Of a stretch of DNA of 57,767 nt, positions 26,013-35,322 are shown in pieces; positions within the stretch are counted from its first letter, which is position 1, and each line of letters opens with the position of its first letter. The notes under the pieces were generated by a model. It had not been told where the DNA came from. It searched no databases and saw nothing but the letters and a program-made list of their open reading frames with translations. Origin of the DNA: a virus; IMG/VR virus record IMGVR_UViG_3300020392_000018, positions 1 to 57,767 of that record; one strand, 5' to 3'. A program made the position numbers and the translations under genes.

Positions 26013-26138
26013 TTATTCGGCCTTTGGAGTTTCTTTTTTTGCCTCCTTAGCCTTCTTTTTTGCATCAGCCTTTTGTTGGGCTTTTGTCTTTTTTAGTCTT
26101 TCAGCGACTAGTTTTCTTTTTTCTTCTTTAGAAACCAC
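26013..26138 (-). CDS. Small Lys/Ala-rich basic peptide
   Basis: A 41-residue frame starting at GTG 26138, 4 nt after the tail tube stop, and ending at TAA 26013. Its composition is almost only Lys, Ala, Glu and Gln, a single charged helix. No SD is visible. It might bind DNA or the tail interior, but nothing is recognisable. It fills what would otherwise be a 180-nt gap. Confidence 0.45.
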   Translation of the reverse strand: MVSKEEKRKLVAERLKKTKAQQKADAKKKAKEAKKETPKAE

Positions 26139-26142
26139 TTAA

Positions 26143-27786
26143 TCACCCCTGTAAGACCCAATGAGTTTTAACTGTGCAAGACTCTAATGTTCTTGGCATA
26201 ACTGTTCCTTCTACTGTAATTGGCCCTTTATCATCAGGTATTGTAAAGTTAGCCGCACTTAAATAGTAATCTTGTAATTTGATTAATATTTGCTCTCCAT
26301 TTGCTTTATCGAATTGTAGAGTAAGAAGAGTATCACTTGGACTACCTACTTCTGTTTGTTCTAATAGTTCTTCGAATAACCTATCATCTGTTACCATAGC
26401 AGTAAAAGAAACTTCATATGTTCTTTGAGCAGGTATAGCATCTTTAATTGATTTATTACCAATACCAATAAATCTTTTATCTTGTAGATTGTTATTTATT
26501 GTTAGGGTCAAGTTTGTAACCTTTAGGAATTGTTGTCCAAATACACTAAACAAACCACTTGAGAAAAAGAATGGTTCTAAAAATTCTTCATCAAAGTCAG
26601 TAGTGCTATTATCATTGGCTTGTTCAAAGTTAAACAATTGTCTATTATCCGATATACCGCCTCTTGCTTCATACGACTCTTGTTTTCCTAATTTATGAAC
26701 TGCCCTTGAATTTAAATCTAAAGTCATTTTAACTTCTTCATTTTCATTAGCCGTCATAGTTAATGTATTGACTCTATTGCCTCTTGCTATTCTAACAAAA
26801 GTAGTGTCTTCAAAATCATTAGCAGTATTTGTAGTTAATGTGCTAGATTTAGCCATAGTTTGTTCTAAAGCAAAAGAAGGTAGTTTTTCTCCATTTGCTT
26901 CTTTGAAAGTATATGTAATCAAATGGTCTGTTCCTGCACCCGTAGTTCCGTCAGTTATCGCTCTTTGTAATAATTCTAAATCACTTGTAGCGTCTAAAGG
27001 ATGAAGGATAGGAGGCATTAGCGTAGTTCCACTTCTAATTGATTTGTAAAATATTGGCCCTTGTTCTAAAAATTCGGTAACATCATGGTCGCTAGCCGCG
27101 CCACCATTTGCGGCATCAATATAAACAAACCTTCTATCATCAACAGAACTTGTGTCGTGAGCAGTAAATAAACTACCTGCGGCTTGATTTTCTAAAGTAG
27201 CATTAACATTAGTGCAACGACCTAAAGCGTAATACAAAAATGCACCGTGATTAGTCACTAGTGCTAGATTACCTCCACTAGCAGTTTCGATACCTTTGTA
27301 TTGATGAGTAAAGTTTCTTGAACTACCCAAAGATAAGTTAAGTTGTTTCATTTCAACTTCTAAGTTAGGAAATGTAGCACTTTCTAAAAGACCTAGCCAA
27401 TTATCAGCATTTAATCTTTTAACAGAAGCATTTTTTGGACCAACACAAGGCGCACCATATCCTCTAATGTGTATAAAATCACCATTTGCTAGAGTGATTG
27501 AGTGAGCAGGACTAATTGTTATATCTTGATGGTCGTTAGCAGTAATAGTATGAGTTGATGCAGGAGTGGTTGTTGAAACATCATTGTCATATAATTCAAG
27601 AGTGCAACCAACATACAAATTGTTTACTAATAAATATAAATTTTCAAAATCTCCATGAGTTCTAAGTTTGACTTTATTTGTAAAGCCTGTTCCCGATGCG
27701 CTATGGTCTATATTGATAAATAAATCTACTTCGGGTATCATTGTTAAACTTGCTTGGCTTCCTAAAAATATGTCTTCTGTTGTCAT
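26143..27786 (-). CDS. Major tail tube protein
   Basis: A 547-residue beta-rich protein in tail-tube position, followed by chaperones and tape measure. Stretches such as LPSFALEQTM, RTYEVSFTAMVTDD, and ITVEGTVMPRTLES recall phage major tail tube proteins. It is longer than usual (about 150-400 residues), so extra surface domains are likely. A strong SD (GGAGAGGGGAG) precedes the ATG. Confidence 0.75.
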   Translation of the reverse strand: MTTEDIFLGSQASLTMIPEVDLFINIDHSASGTGFTNKVKLRTHGDFENLYLLVNNLYVGCTLELYDNDVSTTTPASTHTITANDHQDITISPAHSITLANGDFIHIRGYGAPCVGPKNASVKRLNADNWLGLLESATFPNLEVEMKQLNLSLGSSRNFTHQYKGIETASGGNLALVTNHGAFLYYALGRCTNVNATLENQAAGSLFTAHDTSSVDDRRFVYIDAANGGAASDHDVTEFLEQGPIFYKSIRSGTTLMPPILHPLDATSDLELLQRAITDGTTGAGTDHLITYTFKEANGEKLPSFALEQTMAKSSTLTTNTANDFEDTTFVRIARGNRVNTLTMTANENEEVKMTLDLNSRAVHKLGKQESYEARGGISDNRQLFNFEQANDNSTTDFDEEFLEPFFFSSGLFSVFGQQFLKVTNLTLTINNNLQDKRFIGIGNKSIKDAIPAQRTYEVSFTAMVTDDRLFEELLEQTEVGSPSDTLLTLQFDKANGEQILIKLQDYYLSAANFTIPDDKGPITVEGTVMPRTLESCTVKTHWVLQG

Positions 27787-27815
27787 GCTTTATCTCCCCT
27801 CTCCTTACAAACTTA

Positions 27816-28325
27816 CTAGGGAATACTTAATGCGAATCGTTTTGTCTCTACTGTCAATTTATATCCAAATAACCTCTTTGCCCTGTCGTTACTTTCACTT
27901 CTTGACCCTACAAACACTTGATGAAATTTAGAACCATCACTTGCAGTATATCCTCTACGACCTCGCTCAAGCGTATGACGGGCTATCAAGTATAAAGCCT
28001 TTAGCCTGTCTTTACCAAAGGCGGCATCTGTTCCTGCTCTTTCATCATGTATTGTTCTTATGTGCATTGTAAATGAATGTGTTTCATTTCTCACATCAAA
28101 GTGGACTGTTGGATATTCTAAACTTTGTGAGTCTTCAAAAAATACAATCACATCTTTAGCAGTTAAATCATATCTAACTCCTCTATTCTTATCTAGTGTT
28201 CTAACATCAACGAAATTAGGAGTCCCTGCATGGTCAGCAGTTATCTTTCCTTCGCTAATTAAAGTTGTAACAGAAGAACTCCATTTACTTGAAACTAAAT
28301 CTATAAGTAAACTTACTTCATCCAT
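27816..28325 (-). CDS. Tail completion / terminator-like protein
   Basis: A 169-residue alpha/beta protein that lies between connector and tail tube genes, where tail terminator proteins are found. It shows DVIVFFEDSQSLEYPTVHFD and FTMHIRTIH strands and a long helix (KDRLKALYLIARHTLERG), compatible with the small fold of such proteins. Called from gene order and general shape. Confidence 0.55.
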   Translation of the reverse strand: MDEVSLLIDLVSSKWSSSVTTLISEGKITADHAGTPNFVDVRTLDKNRGVRYDLTAKDVIVFFEDSQSLEYPTVHFDVRNETHSFTMHIRTIHDERAGTDAAFGKDRLKALYLIARHTLERGRRGYTASDGSKFHQVFVGSRSESNDRAKRLFGYKLTVETKRFALSIP

Positions 28326-28326
28326 A

Positions 28327-28524
28327 TTAAATCCTCAATGCTTTTTGTAAGTCTTCATTTATTCTTTGTGATATTGCTTTTACAAAACTATCCTGTGCGT
28401 TTTTTAGCATTTCTTCATTGCTAAATGATACATCTATTCCTAATGTTTCCGAAAGTTCCTGCATGGCTTTTTGTCTTTCCATTTCTATCTCTAAAAATTT
28501 CTTGAACAATTGTATCTCTTGCAT
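28327..28524 (-). CDS. Small coiled-coil protein in neck region
   Basis: A 65-residue helical protein (QEIQLFKKFLEIEMERQKAM at the start). ATG 28524 has a GAGTGAT upstream; a GTG at 28533 that overlaps the previous stop is the alternative. Unknown role between the connector and tail completion genes. Confidence 0.5.
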   Translation of the reverse strand: MQEIQLFKKFLEIEMERQKAMQELSETLGIDVSFSNEEMLKNAQDSFVKAISQRINEDLQKALRI

Positions 28525-28529
28525 AGCAA

Positions 28530-29648
28530 TCACTCAAGTAAATAAACCAAATCGCCCTTTCCTTTCAGTATATCCATAGCCTCTTTAGTTAGAATATCGT
28601 ATTTTTCTTTAGTGGTAATATTACCACCTGTTTCAGCAATCATAATTGTTTGGTCATCATGTCGTAACAATTCAGCCGCCACTAGCATTGTTGTGGCTTT
28701 ATGTATAGCCGAAGGAACTCTTGAAGAACCCGCAACATAAGTAATTATAATTGAGTTTTGAGTATGATACGGATAATCTCTTAAGAAAAATATCCTACCA
28801 TCATCCTTGATACTCCAAAAACTGCCTAGTCTTTTCATATCCTGTTTGTCAGTAAATATCTCCGAAGTTGATTGTGAATTTTGACCTGCTTTATCTGTAA
28901 CTGTTATCGTGCATCCCGAACCATCTTCTCCTGCTAAAAGACTTGAAATATTAATTTTATATCCATCATCGGGGTCAATAGAAGCATAAAAGAAATCACT
29001 TATGCTTAGGTTATTAGGCGAAGAAGTCCTCTCTTTTTCTCTATTTGCCCCTGTAAATTGAGCAGTATTAGCAGGAAACTCTTCATTAATTAAATGACAA
29101 ATATCTCTTGCCGTCGTTTTTGCTCCAAACCTACTATCGAATGTATTATGTGCGGCCATCGTTCCTTCTCCTTGAAAGAACAACTCAAAGGTATCTCCGT
29201 TATTTGGTAATTGTAAAGTTATCTTTCTAAGATGTTGAAAGTTGTCGGGGTCTAATGTAACGCTTGCCTGAGCCGATGCTAATTCAAGGTAACTATTACC
29301 TTGCCAAACTTTCAAAGATATTACTTTCTTTAGTTTCATTGTGGCTAATTGTATAAATCCAACATAGCCACCATAATATGCTTGCATTGGGTGTCTAACA
29401 AATTCAAAGTCATGGAACTCATCTTTGTGAATAATTGGTCTGTATGACCTCTTTACTTTATCATCAACTATGCCCTCTATGTTTTTTATTATCTTACCGA
29501 CTTGCGCTTGACTAGGAAAAGTAGAAGATGTAAATGCAGGTATCTGTAACATATCCGATACTGCGTCTTTGTCGGTATAGAATCCTTTACCTGTTGAATA
29601 ATCAACATCAATAGATGTGTAGTCGCTTGGGGATGATGCTATTGCCAT
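28530..29648 (-). CDS. Head-tail connector (adaptor) protein
   Basis: A 372-residue protein. The N-terminal part has the adaptor-like IIKNIEGIVDDKVKRSYRP (residues 48-66) and later VPSAIHKATTMLVAAELLRH, both typical of the helical bundle of gp6/gp15-type connectors. A beta-rich insertion of about 150 residues separates them. It joins the portal to the tail. The position between capsid and tail genes agrees. Confidence 0.7.
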   Translation of the reverse strand: MAIASSPSDYTSIDVDYSTGKGFYTDKDAVSDMLQIPAFTSSTFPSQAQVGKIIKNIEGIVDDKVKRSYRPIIHKDEFHDFEFVRHPMQAYYGGYVGFIQLATMKLKKVISLKVWQGNSYLELASAQASVTLDPDNFQHLRKITLQLPNNGDTFELFFQGEGTMAAHNTFDSRFGAKTTARDICHLINEEFPANTAQFTGANREKERTSSPNNLSISDFFYASIDPDDGYKINISSLLAGEDGSGCTITVTDKAGQNSQSTSEIFTDKQDMKRLGSFWSIKDDGRIFFLRDYPYHTQNSIIITYVAGSSRVPSAIHKATTMLVAAELLRHDDQTIMIAETGGNITTKEKYDILTKEAMDILKGKGDLVYLLE

Positions 29649-29658
29649 ATTATTACCT

Positions 29659-31473
29659 CTACAATTTTATTATTGCTAACTCTCGTTTTATCTCATTGAT
29701 GAATTTTTTTACTTTGGCTATTTTTATATATTGTCCTTTTGGTTTCTTCTCAGACTCAGGAGTTCTTTCAGCAACCTTACTTCCATACCTATCAAGTAAA
29801 ATCTTTTTGCTAAACACAAACGATTTTGGCCCCTTTTTAGGAGATTTGATAGCATAGTTTGTGCCACTCTTTGTTTCTGTTGCCTTTATTACTATTTGAA
29901 TATTATACACTTTATTTAAATCTCTTAATAAGTTTCCAAATAAATCAATTAGAGTCTTTTCACCATTATATATTTCTTCAGCAAAATTAGTTAGTTTACC
30001 TTCTGCTAATTTCTTTCTTGTATCGTCTCTAATTTCATCGGACTCAAGTTCGTTTATCTGTTGTTCAATATATTCTCTTTTGGCTATTCTAATTTCTTTC
30101 AGTTTATCTAAAACCTCTAAGTTATCAATATTTACTTTATACTCATCGGGTGTTGTTAGACTAGATAGTAAGTCCTTTTCTTCTCTATTACCTACCATAA
30201 TAAAATTATTTAACACTAAAGAATGCGTAGCATATGTATCTACTCCGGCAATTTTAGCCATTCTTTCTCTTAATTGTTTTTCCGTAGAGTTATCTCCGAA
30301 CTTAGTTCTTTTTATTTTAGTAAGGAATTCTTCTTTTTCTTTGTCAGTAACATCGTCTAAATCCTCGCCATATTCATCTTTAAACAACTTAATTAAATAT
30401 CTTCTATATGATTCCAAAACGGGTTTCATTTCTCTAAGAGGTTGGCTTAGTTGCCTATATCTCTTAACATCTTCTTTATTTTCTTGCTCCCATTTGCCAC
30501 CGTATAATATAAACAATGTATCGGGTATGGTTGATAATATTTCTCCGGTTTTTGATGATAGGTCTACAACTTGATTTTTTGCAGAAAAGTCCGGTGTTCG
30601 CATTTGTTTCATAGGAACTTTAACCGGCCCTTTTCCTTGAGTGTCTTCTGCGACTTGAATATCTTTAACATCTTTTACTTGTCTTGGAAAACGGGCGGCT
30701 GTTGATATAGGTCGTGCGCTATCAAGGTCTTTTTTATCGTTGAATTTATATTTACCCGCAGGAGCAAAAACTTCTCCAATTTCATTCAAAGGCAACCTTC
30801 CATCACCGCTTCCAAAAACAGAACCCTCGCTTTTTCCCTCATCTCCACCTGCTGTAGATAGCCCTATATTTTTGAAGCCTAATTTTTTTAAGGTTTGATA
30901 TTTAATATTATTTCTTTTGCCAAACAACTCCATGCCATCTAACTTAAAAATTCTAAACCCTTTTCTATTTTCTACTTCTATTCTATCTGTAAAATATTCG
31001 TCTACTTCTGCGGTAGTTAATCCTCTTTCTAATTTCATTTCTGCTTTTCTTGAAAGTTCTGTATCTTCAAACAACTCGCCAAGTGTGTCACCTACTAGTT
31101 CACTGATACTAAGTTTTTTCAATTCTTCGCCTTTTTTGCTATTCATGAATTCAGTCATATCTTCATTCAATTGAATTTTACCATCTTCTAGCAATTTACC
31201 AATAGATTCATCTTCTATTTTTTCTATGGCTTGTTTGTATATAGTAACGAATTCAGTTTTAGTATATCCCTTTGTTCCTTTAGTGTTCCTATCTACGGTT
31301 TTGGGTTTATACTTTCTGTTGTATTTTTTTATTCCCTCCAATTCATCAGAATATTTCGCTTTATTTAAAAAATCAGCAAAAATGAATTCTGTTAATTTTT
31401 TCTTAGCGATTGTAGCATTCCATGTTTCGGCAACAACTCTCTCCGAGCCTATTGGTTTAACTCGAATTTCCAA
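29659..31473 (-). CDS. Large charged protein of unknown function
   Basis: A 604-residue, Lys/Glu-rich protein with several probable coiled-coil parts and a disordered-looking middle (Gly/Ser/Pro-rich near residues 205-300). No Cys and no enzyme motif seen. TTG 31473 is used as the start because AGGTGAT lies just upstream. It is encoded between head and neck genes and could be an internal virion or ejected protein. Confidence 0.6.
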   Translation of the reverse strand: MEIRVKPIGSERVVAETWNATIAKKKLTEFIFADFLNKAKYSDELEGIKKYNRKYKPKTVDRNTKGTKGYTKTEFVTIYKQAIEKIEDESIGKLLEDGKIQLNEDMTEFMNSKKGEELKKLSISELVGDTLGELFEDTELSRKAEMKLERGLTTAEVDEYFTDRIEVENRKGFRIFKLDGMELFGKRNNIKYQTLKKLGFKNIGLSTAGGDEGKSEGSVFGSGDGRLPLNEIGEVFAPAGKYKFNDKKDLDSARPISTAARFPRQVKDVKDIQVAEDTQGKGPVKVPMKQMRTPDFSAKNQVVDLSSKTGEILSTIPDTLFILYGGKWEQENKEDVKRYRQLSQPLREMKPVLESYRRYLIKLFKDEYGEDLDDVTDKEKEEFLTKIKRTKFGDNSTEKQLRERMAKIAGVDTYATHSLVLNNFIMVGNREEKDLLSSLTTPDEYKVNIDNLEVLDKLKEIRIAKREYIEQQINELESDEIRDDTRKKLAEGKLTNFAEEIYNGEKTLIDLFGNLLRDLNKVYNIQIVIKATETKSGTNYAIKSPKKGPKSFVFSKKILLDRYGSKVAERTPESEKKPKGQYIKIAKVKKFINEIKRELAIIKL

Positions 31474-31485
31474 ATTTAATCACCT

Positions 31486-32160
31486 TCACATTAACCATTT
31501 AGCCCAAGCCGCACCTTTTTGTATAGCACTACCTAAACCTAATCCGCTTTGTGGAGGTTCGTAACTCATTTGTCCTTGAGCATCTATCCAATATGGTCTT
31601 CCATAATTATCAGTTCCCGATGGTGGAATAGGATAGCCACTACCATTATTCATAGCACCTTGCATTTGTTGATATTGTTGAGTTTGTCCTGTTATTCCTG
31701 CTATCGCCATACCTGCTGTCGGTTGCACCATTTGTTGTGTTTGCATACCACCGCCGCCACTAAATCCTTGAGATTCTAGGTATTGTTGTTTTGCTAACTT
31801 TCTTTGATTGACAACTTCTGTATTGATTGCCGCATCTAATATATTCTTAATATCCAACTCAATGTTCTCTTGAGTAATTTTCTCAAACTCTCTCATAGCA
31901 TCGTTATGAATCTTTAACATGCCTGTTGTAGAATCAGTTGTAAATTGTAACTTAGCCAACATTTTACTAACTACTCTTTCTACAACATCTTCCATAAGTT
32001 TCTCCATCTGTGTCAAAAACATTTGACCATGATATTGAAAGAACTCTTCGACATGATTATCTTGTAAAGAAAGTAAGTTATTTACATTCTTGAATTGTTG
32101 GTCACTCTGTTGTTGAACTGCTCCTAAAACTGTCCCATTACTTGTTCCGAATATTCCCAT
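31486..32160 (-). CDS. Gln/Gly-rich structural protein
   Basis: A 224-residue protein with a helical N-terminal half and a Gln/Gly/Met-rich C-terminal half (GGGGMQTQQM, YQQMQGAM) that looks flexible. It ends in GAAWAKWLM. ATG 32160 has AGGTGAG at good distance. Probably a virion component; family unknown. Confidence 0.5.
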   Translation of the reverse strand: MGIFGTSNGTVLGAVQQQSDQQFKNVNNLLSLQDNHVEEFFQYHGQMFLTQMEKLMEDVVERVVSKMLAKLQFTTDSTTGMLKIHNDAMREFEKITQENIELDIKNILDAAINTEVVNQRKLAKQQYLESQGFSGGGGMQTQQMVQPTAGMAIAGITGQTQQYQQMQGAMNNGSGYPIPPSGTDNYGRPYWIDAQGQMSYEPPQSGLGLGSAIQKGAAWAKWLM

Positions 32161-32161
32161 A

Positions 32162-32794
32162 TTACTCACCTTTCGCTCCCTTTAATAAATGATTTATCCT
32201 TTCTGTATTTAATTGTATTTCAGTATTCAATCTAACTATTTCTGCCAGTTGTGTTTCTTCGTCTGCTATTGGTGTTGGTGGCGTTATAGTCCATCCCATG
32301 CTAGTCAGCCTCATAACATCTTCTTTTGTTAAGTCAGTTATTTGTTGTCTTTTTAACATAGATGGCATTTTCGCTTTAGGAATAAATGCTTTAAAATCTA
32401 ATCCGTGTTCATCAGCCAGTATTTGTTGTTGTAGCATTTCCATTTGCTTATGGATAGCCGCATGTCTAGGACAGTAAGTTCCTCTAAGTGGCCTACCCTT
32501 CTCTACTTTATCTAGTGGTATTGGTGGTCTTAAATAATCACCGGACTCCCAAATATGATGAGTTCCACATACTACACACCTATCTTTAAAGTTAAACTTG
32601 TGACCATATCTTATGAAAAGAACCTTCTTCTTTTCCGGCAACAACACTTTTCTTATTTCTTTCATTTGCTTCTTTGGTTTTAGCGCATCAAACTTATAAT
32701 CTTCGATTGCCCCAACTGCTCTATACTGTTGTAGTTTAGGCAAAAAGGCATTCTTCGCTTGTTGCGTATTTATCAAATTCGGTTGCTGATACAT
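32162..32794 (-). CDS. Zinc-binding protein of unknown function
   Basis: A 210-residue protein with CVVCGTHHIW and, about 35 residues later, TYCPRHAAIH: four possible ligands (C, C, C, H) for one zinc. A helical tail contains TKEDVMRLTSMGW. No family recognised. It sits between two unknown virion genes. Confidence 0.5.
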   Translation of the reverse strand: MYQQPNLINTQQAKNAFLPKLQQYRAVGAIEDYKFDALKPKKQMKEIRKVLLPEKKKVLFIRYGHKFNFKDRCVVCGTHHIWESGDYLRPPIPLDKVEKGRPLRGTYCPRHAAIHKQMEMLQQQILADEHGLDFKAFIPKAKMPSMLKRQQITDLTKEDVMRLTSMGWTITPPTPIADEETQLAEIVRLNTEIQLNTERINHLLKGAKGE

Positions 32795-32797
32795 CTT

Positions 32798-33358
32798 TCA
32801 TTCCTCTAAGTTTTTTCTCCAATTTTCCGACTCTTCCATTTCTTCTTCTTGTTCGGGGGTAAGGTGCATAGCAGGGTTAATATTTGGTTCAAGCACCTTG
32901 AATCTTTCAATAATCTTTTTTTGTTCTTTATCAACAAATTGTGCTACTTGTGAATTTGGTTCATGGGTATGTATTTCAATATGAGGGGGGTCGCCATACT
33001 GACCTAGAAAATATATCCATATACTGCTTGAGGGAAGATTAAATAAATATTCTTCTCCTAATTTTTTCCATTCATCTTCTTTAATATCAATTTTATACCA
33101 TTCCGCCCCACTTGCCATCATTTCTGATTTAAAAGTATCGTCTCCGCCAAACTCACCATTCACTATATCGTCTAGGGTAAACCAAGCGATATTAAGCGTG
33201 TATTCCTTTGACATATAGACTTGACCTGAAAACCCTTCAACTAACTTGGCATCCTTTCCATATATTTTTTCAAGTTCGTCTAATATTTTTTTGGTCAAAT
33301 TATCAAGATATTTTTGAGCCGAATACCTACCCATGCTCTTTATAATTTTAAACCACAT
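32798..33358 (-). CDS. Hypothetical protein with N-terminal WxxIIK tag
   Basis: A 186-residue protein that begins with MWFKIIKS, one instance of the W-x-x-[IV]-[ILH]-[KR] motif shared by many late proteins here. ATG 33358 is preferred over TTG 33367. The body has a PPHIEIHTHEP stretch and an acidic C-terminus (EQEEEMEESE). No enzyme family is certain. The tag suggests packaging inside the capsid, which is my inference. Confidence 0.6.
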   Translation of the reverse strand: MWFKIIKSMGRYSAQKYLDNLTKKILDELEKIYGKDAKLVEGFSGQVYMSKEYTLNIAWFTLDDIVNGEFGGDDTFKSEMMASGAEWYKIDIKEDEWKKLGEEYLFNLPSSSIWIYFLGQYGDPPHIEIHTHEPNSQVAQFVDKEQKKIIERFKVLEPNINPAMHLTPEQEEEMEESENWRKNLEE

Positions 33359-33363
33359 AATAA

Positions 33364-34026
33364 TCAATAATCCTTTATCATACTAGTAATTCCTTTATAC
33401 ACCATTTCGGGGTCGGACTTTGCTGATACTATATATTTGAAACAAGGTATGCCCTTGTCATTCAACTGCCTCATCCCGTATGTAAATGGTTCAAATATTT
33501 CATGTTTATCTATGGACTTATCACTCTTGTATTTATCTCCCCACATATCATATTTGTTAGCCCATATACCAACAGCCATAGGATAGTCTGCCTCTTTCTT
33601 CTTTCTACCCGAAGGCCACCTGTCTGCTACAATAGTATCTACTAAAAACTTCCATGCTAATTGATGGTCTAAATTAGAAGGTGAATCTAAATGCCTGTGG
33701 TCTATCATGAAAATAATATACTTTACTCTACGCTTCTGCATATCCTTAACCCATTCTTTCCAATAGATTGCCTCTCCTCCTAAGTCAGCACTTTTAATTG
33801 TATGAGAGTCACCATCAATCTTTACATTTTTTCTAGTGGCTCTATGTAAACCAACAGTTCTATCGTTTATTGTGGGAACTTCGCCCCTTGTTCTAAGTTG
33901 ATGACTCAAAGTTGTTTTACCAACCATTGTAGAACCATAGACTCCAAAATTAATTGCGTGAACTCTTTTGTAGAAACCTATTATGGCTTCACCAACTAAT
34001 ATGGCAAAGCCTGTCATTATTGACAT
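33364..34026 (-). CDS. Arf/Ras-like small GTPase
   Basis: A 220-residue P-loop protein with the full small-GTPase motif set. G1 is GSTMVGKT (31-38), G3 is ADLGGE (D81-G84), as in the DxGGQ of Arf and Sar proteins, G4 is NKYD (157-160) and G5 is SAK (201-203). A hydrophobic N-terminal segment (residues 1-18) could anchor it to a membrane. The usual catalytic Gln after DxGG is Glu. The start (TAATG overlap with the GNAT gene) excludes a longer N-terminus. Neighbours are a tagged GNAT protein and two membrane proteins, so it may belong to a virion or host-manipulating set. Confidence 0.8.
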   Translation of the reverse strand: MSIMTGFAILVGEAIIGFYKRVHAINFGVYGSTMVGKTTLSHQLRTRGEVPTINDRTVGLHRATRKNVKIDGDSHTIKSADLGGEAIYWKEWVKDMQKRRVKYIIFMIDHRHLDSPSNLDHQLAWKFLVDTIVADRWPSGRKKKEADYPMAVGIWANKYDMWGDKYKSDKSIDKHEIFEPFTYGMRQLNDKGIPCFKYIVSAKSDPEMVYKGITSMIKDY

Positions 34027-34316
34027 TAAACAATCACTAATCCCTTTCCTTCCATGCGTTCCCAAAAAGTAATTGCTTCATCTACAGGCATATGAACTAG
34101 AGGAATATCATTAGTTTCAATTTCTCCTTCTAAATAATCAATAAATTCTCTTAGGTATTTTTCACCTAAGCCCTTATTTCTATATCCCTTTTTTAAACCA
34201 AATTGATTAATTTGCCAATAAGTTCCATATTCTCCATCAATTAATTCTGCTTCTCCATCACTTATTCTATCGTTAGAAATCCAAGAATAAGTGCTTTTGA
34301 GAACATCTTTCCACAT
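34026..34316 (-). CDS. GNAT-like acetyltransferase with N-terminal WxxVLK tag
   Basis: A 96-residue protein with GLKKGYRNKGLGEKYLREFI (39-58), the acetyl-CoA-binding loop and helix of GNAT enzymes, followed by PLVHMPVDEAITFWERMEG, the usual last strand-helix. It is short for the family. It begins MWKDVLKS, an instance of the late-protein motif, so it may be carried in the virion. Substrate unknown. Confidence 0.7.
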   Translation of the reverse strand: MWKDVLKSTYSWISNDRISDGEAELIDGEYGTYWQINQFGLKKGYRNKGLGEKYLREFIDYLEGEIETNDIPLVHMPVDEAITFWERMEGKGLVIV

Positions 34317-34317
34317 A

Positions 34318-34518
34318 TTAATGCCCCCAAATATCTTTAGCCCTCTCTATAATCCAACCCATTATATTAATGTCAAAGACTCCCATTATATTACCAATCA
34401 AAAAGGCTGATAGTGCCGCACAAGAACCCCAAAAATACATCTTCATTTTTATGAAGAACATATCTGCTGAATGCGCTCGACTTTGATTATATACATAGTC
34501 GGACTCACTAAAGCCCAT
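34318..34518 (-). CDS. Small membrane protein
   Basis: A 66-residue protein with one strong transmembrane segment (YFWGSCAALSAFLIGNIMGV) and a polar N-terminus. ATG 34518 is used; the in-frame TTG at 34536 is weaker. It is adjacent to another membrane protein and the GNAT/GTPase pair. Function unknown. Confidence 0.55.
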   Translation of the reverse strand: MGFSESDYVYNQSRAHSADMFFIKMKMYFWGSCAALSAFLIGNIMGVFDINIMGWIIERAKDIWGH

Positions 34519-34547
34519 TATGTCGCCAAAGACCAAATGACCACAAC

Positions 34548-34955
34548 CTACTGTTGTATAGTCGCTAAGAATTCATTTCCTATTGTGTTGTCGTCGTATT
34601 CTTCAGCCGCCATAACATTACTGCGCCAATTTTCACGCCTTACTGTTCCGAACTGTTTCATGCTTTCTTGTAGTTTAGACTTGATTTGTTCTTCTCTTTG
34701 TAATCTTTGGAAATGGTTTTCTATTTGTCTATCTAACAATCTAATCTCAATCTTGTCGTTTAATGATAAGTCAAATAGTGCTTTCATAACCATGATTGCT
34801 CCTACTGTAATAAGTCCAAATAAGACAGAATGCGCTAATGCTCCGTAGGGGAAACCTAGACCGTATGCTGAATAAAAATATACATTCGCTCCGCTAACCG
34901 TTCCGACAAATAGAATTGTCATAACCAACCTTGTATCTTGACTTAGTGCCGCCAT
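34548..34955 (-). CDS. Two-span membrane protein with cytoplasmic helix
   Basis: A 135-residue protein with two hydrophobic spans (residues 9-30 and about 38-60), then a charged helix (DRQIENHFQRLQREEQIK) likely to be a coiled coil. It might be a holin-like or virion-membrane protein. Position between decoration proteins and the GTPase is unusual for lysis genes, so no assignment is made. Confidence 0.55.
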   Translation of the reverse strand: MAALSQDTRLVMTILFVGTVSGANVYFYSAYGLGFPYGALAHSVLFGLITVGAIMVMKALFDLSLNDKIEIRLLDRQIENHFQRLQREEQIKSKLQESMKQFGTVRRENWRSNVMAAEEYDDNTIGNEFLATIQQ

Positions 34956-34964
34956 AATAAAACC

Positions 34965-35270
34965 TCAATTGAACTCAACGGAGATATTAGCCGTAGAACT
35001 TCCCGCTTCAGTTATTTCTAGGAATATTCCGTTCCTACACAAAACCCCATGCATATCATATTCTAAGTTATAGTGACCATTAGTTGCTTGATGTATTCTA
35101 GCAATTTCTGTTCCTGTGTTGTCTGTTCCATTGAAAACTTTAACCGTTACTGCATCTCCACCGGAGATTGAGATTGCCGCATGGATGCTAATTAACTTAG
35201 AATTCTCCTTGCTTACAACCGCACTTGCACCTAAAACGCCACTACTTCTGCAACCGCCTATACCCGCCAT
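34965..35270 (-). CDS. Small beta-rich virion protein
   Basis: A 101-residue, low-charge beta protein (VTVKVFNGTDNTGTEIARI, FLEITEAGSSTANISVEF) of the type that decorates capsids or tails. It is preceded by a good SD (GGTGAG). The 52-nt gap upstream has a small hairpin (TGGAG/CTCCA) and a TTAAATA. Called from composition and place near the capsid gene. Confidence 0.55.
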   Translation of the reverse strand: MAGIGGCRSSGVLGASAVVSKENSKLISIHAAISISGGDAVTVKVFNGTDNTGTEIARIHQATNGHYNLEYDMHGVLCRNGIFLEITEAGSSTANISVEFN

Positions 35271-35322
35271 ACTCTCACCTGTTCAATTGATGGAGATAGA
35301 CTCCACCTATTTAATGTAGCGA

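Noticed and set aside
35271-35322. Terminator or promoter in the gap behind the Lys-Pro-tail gene
   Set aside because: The TGGAG/CTCCA hairpin has only five pairs and no T-tract, and TTAAATA is too far (about 42 nt) from the next start to call it a promoter with confidence.
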